A stretch of 64,000 nucleotides of DNA from Hormiphora californensis (lineage: Eukaryota; Ctenophora; Tentaculata; Cydippida; Pleurobrachiidae): positions 3,306,528-3,370,527 of the forward strand of contig CM035357.1 in the NCBI GenBank assembly GCA_020137815.1, written 5' to 3'. The translations under genes and the position numbers were made by a program. Of the stretch, positions 57,923-64,000 are shown in pieces (within the stretch, counting starts at the first letter, position 1; every line of letters starts with the position of its first letter). The notes below the pieces were generated by a model that was not told the origin of the DNA, made no database searches, and saw only the letters and a list, made by a program, of their open reading frames with translations.

Positions 57923-58391
57923 TAATTTGAATGATATATATCCGAGCGAGTGAACAACATTATTACAAGTTGTGCAGTAGACTAGAACGACGCGTATTTG
58001 TATGAAAAGTTGTTATTTGTTAAAGAAAGAAACTTGTTTTAATTTTCAAAACTGGTTGATAACGGTGGAAATATTTTGGAAAACGAAAACAATAACTATA
58101 AGAACAACTGTACCACGCTAGAAAATATTAATTGCACTGCAACTTGGCGCGCGGAGCTCGAAAGCGCCGCGCGGCATTAATTCGCGATTTTAAAAATTTA
58201 CTTCTTTTCCAAATTTTTGAACACCTCACTTTCTTTTTGCTAAAGTTAAATCTGACCCTGTGCCCTCTTGTACTCGTTACAATCCTAATTTCATTCTACT
58301 TCTTGCCAAATATCAGTATTATTTGTTCATTACATATACAATTCTCTTTTAGCCAGCGAGACAGCAGTTTGCTCTCTGCAGACACGGGAAA

Positions 58392-59177
58392 ATGGCGCTG
58401 AGACTATTCTCGAGATCTCAGCCCATTCTTATGGATCTGACTCGGCACATGGCAGGTCATGCAAAATGGCAAAATGTAGCGCGAGACAAGGCACTCTTTG
58501 AGAAGAAACGGAATATTGTTTATAACAAATGGTTACCAAGACTGCGACAAGAGGCTAAAAGCGAATCTGACCTCGCGAAAAACACATCACTCAAAAAGAT
58601 TTTCGATCAAGCTATTTTAGAGGGAGTCCCTAAAACGAAAGCTGAAGAAGCCATCAATTGTTGGAAGAATGCAGATTATAAAGAGTGTCAATTTGGGATT
58701 CAGGGTCCAGGAGGGTTTAACGCTTTAATCAACATTGCTTCTAGCGCACCAAAGAAAACAGAAAACGATCTAATCTCGTATGGAAGAAGGCAAAACATGA
58801 AACTAGCAAATGTGAGTTTCCAATTCCAGGAGGTCAAGGACATAACTTGCGAGCTACCCGCAGGAATCAGTGAAGACGGGATTGAGGAACTCGCACTACA
58901 GTGTGGAACTGAAGAGTTTTCTGTTGAAGGGTCTATTATTGTGTTCACTATCCCTCGAGAGGATGAGAAGAGCTTTTTTGAAGAAGCTAAGGCTCTTGGT
59001 TTACCTGTCACCTGTGTTGATACTCGGTGGCAGGCTGAAGATAAGATAGAAATTCCGGAGGGAAATTGGAAAAGTGTGGCCTTGTTCATTGACCAATTGG
59101 AACACTTAGATGGATTTGAGAAGATTTTCCATAACGTGGAGAATATAGATGAGATCCAGGCTGGAAGTTATCGATGA
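58392..59177 (+). CDS. TACO1: TACO1 / YebC-family mitochondrial translation activator
   Basis: Single-exon gene of 261 residues. After a short mitochondrial-type leader (MALRLFSRSQPI) comes HMAGHAKWQNVARDKA, the hallmark N-terminal motif of YebC/PmpR proteins, then a Lys-rich helical region and the GPGGFNALI block. Acidic later domains follow (residues about 150-255). TACO1 acts in mitochondria to promote COX1 translation. The length fits (human about 297). The start ATG at 58392 precedes the leader directly; the lack of introns is unusual beside its neighbours. The next gene starts 313 bp downstream on the same strand. Confidence 0.88.
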   Translation: MALRLFSRSQPILMDLTRHMAGHAKWQNVARDKALFEKKRNIVYNKWLPRLRQEAKSESDLAKNTSLKKIFDQAILEGVPKTKAEEAINCWKNADYKECQFGIQGPGGFNALINIASSAPKKTENDLISYGRRQNMKLANVSFQFQEVKDITCELPAGISEDGIEELALQCGTEEFSVEGSIIVFTIPREDEKSFFEEAKALGLPVTCVDTRWQAEDKIEIPEGNWKSVALFIDQLEHLDGFEKIFHNVENIDEIQAGSYR

Positions 59178-59489
59178 GTTGTATCATTATTAAAACCCTC
59201 GACCCCATTGTGTTTTATATAGCTGGTTTTGTATAACTTTATTATGTCTCACTAAATTTGTCATTATTTGCTTCCTAGTTTATACTTTATCCACACCCCT
59301 CCTTTTCTGTTCTCGATTCTATATCGATTCTCCCTCCCTTCAGTTCTCGATTCTATAAGACACATCCCTCCCTTTCATTTCTCGATTCACACAAGCTATG
59401 CCTCCCTCCCTTCCTTCATATTCCAGAAATCGTGGAACTGGCCCCCTCCCTTTCTATTTCTCTAAATATCTTGTTATCCACACAGGGTT

Positions 59490-62092
59490 ATGTCTTCTAA
59501 ACATTGGACAACTGATCCTGACGGAGAGGTGCAGATCAAGGTAAGTTATTGTTGCCTAGCTCTCCCCTCTCTCCAAATGTATGAGAGGGTTAAAACACAA
59601 CAAGGTTATTGTGTCAATTGTGATTTTGTTGTCTTTCAATGTTGCCATGTTGTATATTAGAGGTGCAGATTAGGCCGGGTAGGCAGATTATAGTTGCTAT
59701 AATTAGTAGCTAATGTTGGTAATTCTCATGTGTAATTCCTGTTTTCATGGTACAAACTATGTAAGTATGTTGCATCATACCAAGCTTAAGAACTGCAGTA
59801 CTTCTTCGGTATATCAAAGTCTGTCAAAGTTTTTCTGATTTGATTTGTCGAGTGTTAGGTAATGGGGTTGTATAACACAGAGGGAGTGCCACACAGCTGA
59901 TATTATATCGTGTGTATCAAGTTGCACTGTTTATCTTTTACTACATTTCTCTATCTGAATTCTCTGTTTTTACCTCAATTCTCATATAATTCTATCCCAA
60001 ATTCCCAACTAACTCCCACTTTCCTCAGAAAACTCTCTCTGGACCCTCGTCTGTTTCTCCACGAACGATACATGAGGTAAATAGTTAATTAATTAATTAA
60101 TTATACACATTAATTAACTATAATTAACGTGTATTTGTTTGGTGATAAGATCTCATCAGGTCCTCATATTTAGAGATTAGGTTAGAAGAGAAAATACCAG
60201 GGTCCGAGATCCTGATCCTTTTTCCCTCTCTCCATATATAATTTAGTTTCTACATCATTCCAATAGAGAGGGTATCGGTTACACACTATCGAGCTGCTGC
60301 AGAGATCTTTCACTGAGATATAACAAGCAGAATATAGAGTGTGCCAGTTAACCTAGTATCTAGTTAGTAGAGATTATATATGCACGTGCCAGGCAGGAAG
60401 ATAGATAGCTAGAGATACTTCTAGAGAGAAAAAGATATCATTCTAGAAAGAAGTCGAAAGAGTTTTATGCCCATGCAATTAGGTCAAAGAATCTAGACAG
60501 TGACGTCACTGCAATATTAAGTCATTGTCTTCAGTGAGCACTGTGTTTGTAGTAGTTTCCATAGTTGGCAAGTCACGCCATCTTTCATTGGCATGTGCAT
60601 GACGGGGGGGGGGGGGGGGTTTGAAACCTCATTACATCATCCTGTAACAATGCAGTGGGGCATCAAGTTACATTGGGCACCGGAAGGGGTTATTATTATA
60701 GAGGTGCAATGGAATGTGAACATCACGTCCTTGTAACATATCCGATACAATATAATATATGGGTACGGTGGCAGATTCCGGCCAAGAGTTTTTTCAATCA
60801 AGTGAAATAATTTTGTTTGAAGTTTTATAAAAAATTTATTTCAAAATAAAAATAAACATGTCGTTAAAATTATTGGCCGGAATCTGCCACGCGAGTGGCA
60901 GATCTCGGCCAAGATTCTAAAAAAACCTTGGCCAGAATCTGCCACACACGTGGCAGATTCCGGCCAACAAATTGAAACTTACTTATATAAAGGCGAAAAC
61001 CGCTGTACCCGACTAATTTTGATACGCTGAATCACATAAGCAACTTTTCCAATCCCTCAGAGGTCGGGAAAGTGTCCTAATTGAGCATAATAGGGTCTAA
61101 TTGACCCAACTTACAACTTTTCACCTGGAAACGATAGACGCTTATGTGAAGGCACTTTTCCGACTAATTTTGATACGCTGAATCACGTAAGCAACTTTTC
61201 CAAACCCTCCGAGGTCGGGATCTTGCCCTAATTGAGTATAATTGGGTCTAATTGGCCTTAATTGCTCAATTAGGGCACTTTTCCGACCTCGGAAGGCTTT
61301 GAAAATAGCTTACGTGATTCAGCGTATCAAAATTAGTCGGAAAAGTGCCTTCACATAAGCGTCTATCGTTTCCAGGTGAAAAGTTGTAAGTTGGGTCAAT
61401 TAGACCCTATTATGCTCAATTATGACACTTTCCCGACCTCTGAGGGATTGGAAAAGTTGCTTACGTGATTCAGCGTATCAAAATTAGTCGGGTACAGCGG
61501 TTTTCGCCTTTATATAAGTAAGTTTCAATTTGTTGGCCGGAATCTGCCACGTGTGTGGCAGATTCTGGCCAAGGTTTTTTTAGAATCTTGGCCGAGATCT
61601 GCCACTCGCGTGGCAGATTCTGGCCAATAATTTTAACGACATGTTTATTTTTATTTTGAAATAAAATTTTTATAAAACTTCAAACAAAAATATTTCACTT
61701 GATTGAAAAAACTCTTGGCCGGAATCTGCCACCGTATATGGGATTGACAATCTTTATTTGAGATGCATTATAATGAAAAGAGGGTGTAAGGATTAGTGAT
61801 CAAGTGTGTACTGCTGCAATCTCAACTTCAACAAGGCTCAACATGTTAAAACATGCAGCTCCCCCAGCGTAATTACATATTTCTGTTCCTCTAATCTAAA
61901 TTTTGGTCTAAAACCTAATTATGCCCTTGTCTCAAACCCTCTCACCCCTCTCTCAGGTGTTCCAGGCTACACTAGCGGCACACGGTAACCAGCCCGCCCT
62001 GAAAGTAAAGAGAGGAGGAAAGTGGCAGTCGTGGAATTATAATCAGTATTATAATGTGTGCTCCAGTGCCGCTAAAGCTTTTATACACCTTG
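59490..62092 (+). CDS. ACSBG: Acyl-CoA synthetase, bubblegum family (ACSBG), first three coding exons
   Basis: Exons 59490-59540 (MSSKHWTTDPDGEVQIK), 60029-60076 (KTLSGPSSVSPRTIHE) and 61957-62092 (VFQATLAAHGNQPALKVKRG through AKAFIHLG) have matching phases. They reproduce the N-terminus of ACSBG long-chain fatty-acid:CoA ligases, where a DGEV segment precedes the H/E-VFQ start of the AMP-binding domain. The gene continues past the window. An acceptor just before the ATG (ATCCACACAG) suggests an untranslated first exon. Intron 2 carries a foldback element and intron 3 a satellite. Confidence 0.8.
60764..61736. mobile_element. 973-bp foldback element with ten copies of an 18-bp motif
   Basis: The arms (about 60764-61245 and 61255-61736) are long reverse complements. 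The ends are TACGGTGGCAGATTCC... and its complement, flanked by TATGGG (60758-60763 and 61737-61742). Ten copies of GTGGCAGATTCCGGCCAA or close variants occur, four pairs of them as divergent dyads around a 4-nt spacer. No coding capacity. Confidence 0.8.
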
Positions 62093-62204
62093 GTGAGTCA
62101 TGTTCCACAACAAAATAATACAGCTGTATTTAGGACGCCACACATGTTTCATGGAATCCCTGGCGGGAAGCAAATCGTCAATCATGTTCTAAATGTACTC
62201 AAAA

Positions 62205-64000
62205 GTTAGTTGAGTACACATACAATGTATATTGTGTGTACGTCTGACTAGGGAAGGGAGGGGAGGGCTGCTTAAATTGGTACATTCGTTAGCTGAGTAC
62301 ACATACATTGTACATTGTGTGTCTGAGTCAGACAGTAGGGAAGGGAGGGAGGGCTGCCTAAATTGGTACATTCGTTAGCTGAGTACACATACATTGTACA
62401 TTGTGTGTCTGAGTCAGACAGTAGGGAAGGGAGGGAGGGCTGCCTAAGTTGGTACATTCGTTAGCTGAGTACACATACATTGTACATTGTGTGTCTGAGT
62501 CAGGCAGTAGGGAAGGGAGGGAGGGCTGCCTAAGTTGGTACATTCGTTAGCTGAGTACACATACATTGTACATTGTGTGTCTGAGTCAGACAGTAGGGAA
62601 GGGAGGGAGGGCTGCCTAAATTGGTACATTCGTTAGCTGAGTACACATACATTGTACATTGTGTGTCTGAGTCAGACAGTAGGGAAGGGAGGGAGGGCTG
62701 CCTAAATTGGTACATTCGTTAGCTGAGTACACATACATTGTACATTGTGTGTCTGAGTCAGACAGTAGGGAAGGGAGGGAGGGCTGCCTAAATTGGTACA
62801 TTCGTTAGCTGAGTACACATACATTGTACATTGTGTGTCTGAGTCAGACAGTAGGGAAGGGAGGGAGGGCTGCCTAAATTGGTACATTCGTTAGCTGAGT
62901 ACACATACATTGTACATTGTGTGTCTGAGTCAGACAGTAGGGAAGGGAGGGAGGGCTGCCTAAATTGGTACATTCGTTAGCTGAGTACACATACATTGTA
63001 CATTGTGTGTCTGAGTCAGACAGTAGGGAAGGGAGGGAGGGCTGCCTAAATTGGTACATTCGTTAGCTGAGTACACATACATTGTACATTGTGTGTCTGA
63101 GTCAGACAGTAGGGAAGGGAGGGAGGGCTGCCTAAATTGGTACATTCGTTAGCTGAGTACACATACATTGTACATTGTGTGTCTGAGTCAGACAGTAGGG
63201 AAGGGAGGGAGGGCTGCCTAAATTGGTACATTCGTTAGCTGAGTACACATACATTGTACATTGTGTGTCTGAGTCAGACAGTAGGGAAGGGAGGGAGGGC
63301 TGCCTAAATTGGTACATTCGTTAGCTGAGTACACATACATTGTACATTGTGTGTCTGAGTCAGACAGTAGGGAAGGGAGGGAGGGCTGCCTAAATTGGTA
63401 CATTCGTTAGCTGAGTACACATACATTGTACATTGTGTGTCTGAGTCAGACAGTAGGGAAGGGAGGGAGGGCTGCCTAAGTTGGTACATTCGTTAGCTGA
63501 GTACACATACATTGTACATTGTGTGTCTGAGTCAGACAGTAGGGAAGGGAGGGAGGGCTGCCTAAGTTGGTACATTCGTTAGCTGAGTACACATACATTG
63601 TACATTGTGTGTCTGAGTCAGACAGTAGGGAAGGGAGGGAGGGCTGCCTGTAAGTTGGTACATTCGTTAGCTGAGTACACATACATTGTACATTGTGTGT
63701 CTGAGTCAGACAGTAGGGAAGGGAGGGAGGGCTGCCTAAATTGGTACATTCGTTAGCTGAGTACACATACATTGTACATTGTGTGTCTGAGTCAGACAGT
63801 AGGGAAGGGAGGGAGGGCTGCCTAAATTGGTACATTCGTTAGCTGAGTACACATACATTGTACATTGTGTGTCTGAGTCAGACAGTAGGGAAGGGAGGGA
63901 GGGCTGCCTAAATTGGTACATTCGTTAGCTGAGTACACATACATTGTACATTGTGTGTCTGAGTCAGACAGTAGGGAAGGGAGGGAGGGCTGCCTAAATT
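62205..64000 (+). repeat. 86-bp satellite array in ACSBG intron 3
   Basis: About 21 units, starting with a degenerate one at 62205 and running off the window. The unit includes GGTACATTCGTTAGCTGAGT, ACACATACATTGTACATTGT, CTGAGTCAGACAGTAGGG and GGAGGGAGGGCTGCC. Copies are nearly identical, with A/G switches in CTAARTTGG and one 2-bp insertion near 63649. The ladder of 61-residue frames on the minus strand is a product of the repeat. Confidence 0.95.

Noticed and set aside
58132..58401. 89-residue frame before TACO1
   Set aside because: Its 3' end overlaps the TACO1 start in another frame and it shows no conserved motif; it is probably 5' leader sequence.
62189..63921. Ladder of 61-residue frames on the minus strand
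   Set aside because: They are overlapping translations of the 86-bp satellite in two alternating frames; no gene is supported.
62205..64000. CRISPR-like regular repeat array
   Set aside because: Units are contiguous 86-bp satellites with no unique spacers, in an animal intron.

Overview
The window is invertebrate animal DNA, not bacterial. Genes are split by GT-AG introns of about 60-2000 bp, the gene set is animal (TFIIH p34, thimet oligopeptidase/neurolysin, an LDLa-type GPCR, SLC35F5, a PIM-like kinase, TACO1, a bubblegum acyl-CoA synthetase), and the DNA is full of (CT)n tracts, SINEs, MITEs and minisatellites. I cannot name the species. An early-branching marine animal (placozoan-, sponge- or cnidarian-like) would fit, but this is inference.

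Layout of host genes. 49-243 is the last exon of GTF2H3. 395-31720 is a 12-exon M3 metallopeptidase gene (THOP1/NLN). Its 7.9 kb intron 3 holds an intronless GPCR gene on the opposite strand (2937-6008) and several SINE/MITE copies. Its intron 9 holds a 19.6 kb LTR retroelement. 31931-33126 is a decayed duplicate of the unrecognised 835-residue gene at 33682-36189. SLC35F5 lies at 37195-39646. 39647-49534 is gene-poor and repeat-rich. A PIM-like kinase (49535-55250) has alternative first and last exons. A 1 kb foldback element (56916-57922) precedes single-exon TACO1 (58392-59177). The 5' exons of an ACSBG gene (59490-62092) have a second foldback in intron 2 and an 86-bp satellite in intron 3 that runs to the window edge.

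The standout is the LTR element at 11097-30689. Its two LTRs (734 and 746 bp) are nearly identical and flanked by a CGCG target duplication. It has a Ty3/gypsy-type pol (RT, RNase H, DD35E integrase, GPY/F module) broken by frameshifts, and no recognisable gag or protease. Its primer-binding site is not the usual 18 nt: the whole 76-nt tRNA-Thr(UGU), CCA included, is present in antisense. Downstream of pol lie intact ORFs for a Trf4/TUTase-like nucleotidyltransferase, two charged proteins with bZIP-like basic segments, a 42-residue membrane micropeptide, a type I membrane glycoprotein, and a second glycoprotein laid out like a class I fusion protein. Several of these start codons sit 2-3 nt after a 3' splice-site-like AG, suggesting spliced subgenomic mRNAs as in complex retroviruses. 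On the opposite strand, three GTAAGTYATT donors paired with pyrimidine-tract acceptors outline a possible antisense spliced gene for a small membrane protein. The LTR carries a 12-bp inverted repeat with TGACG half-sites upstream of its TATA box.

A second theme is that splice junctions of several host genes are locally duplicated in tandem (THOP1 exons 1, 5 and 6; SLC35F5 exon 3; kinase exons 4, 5 and 6). Only one copy of each is used. The window also holds two small MITE families with intact 8-bp target duplications, consistent with recent hAT-type activity.
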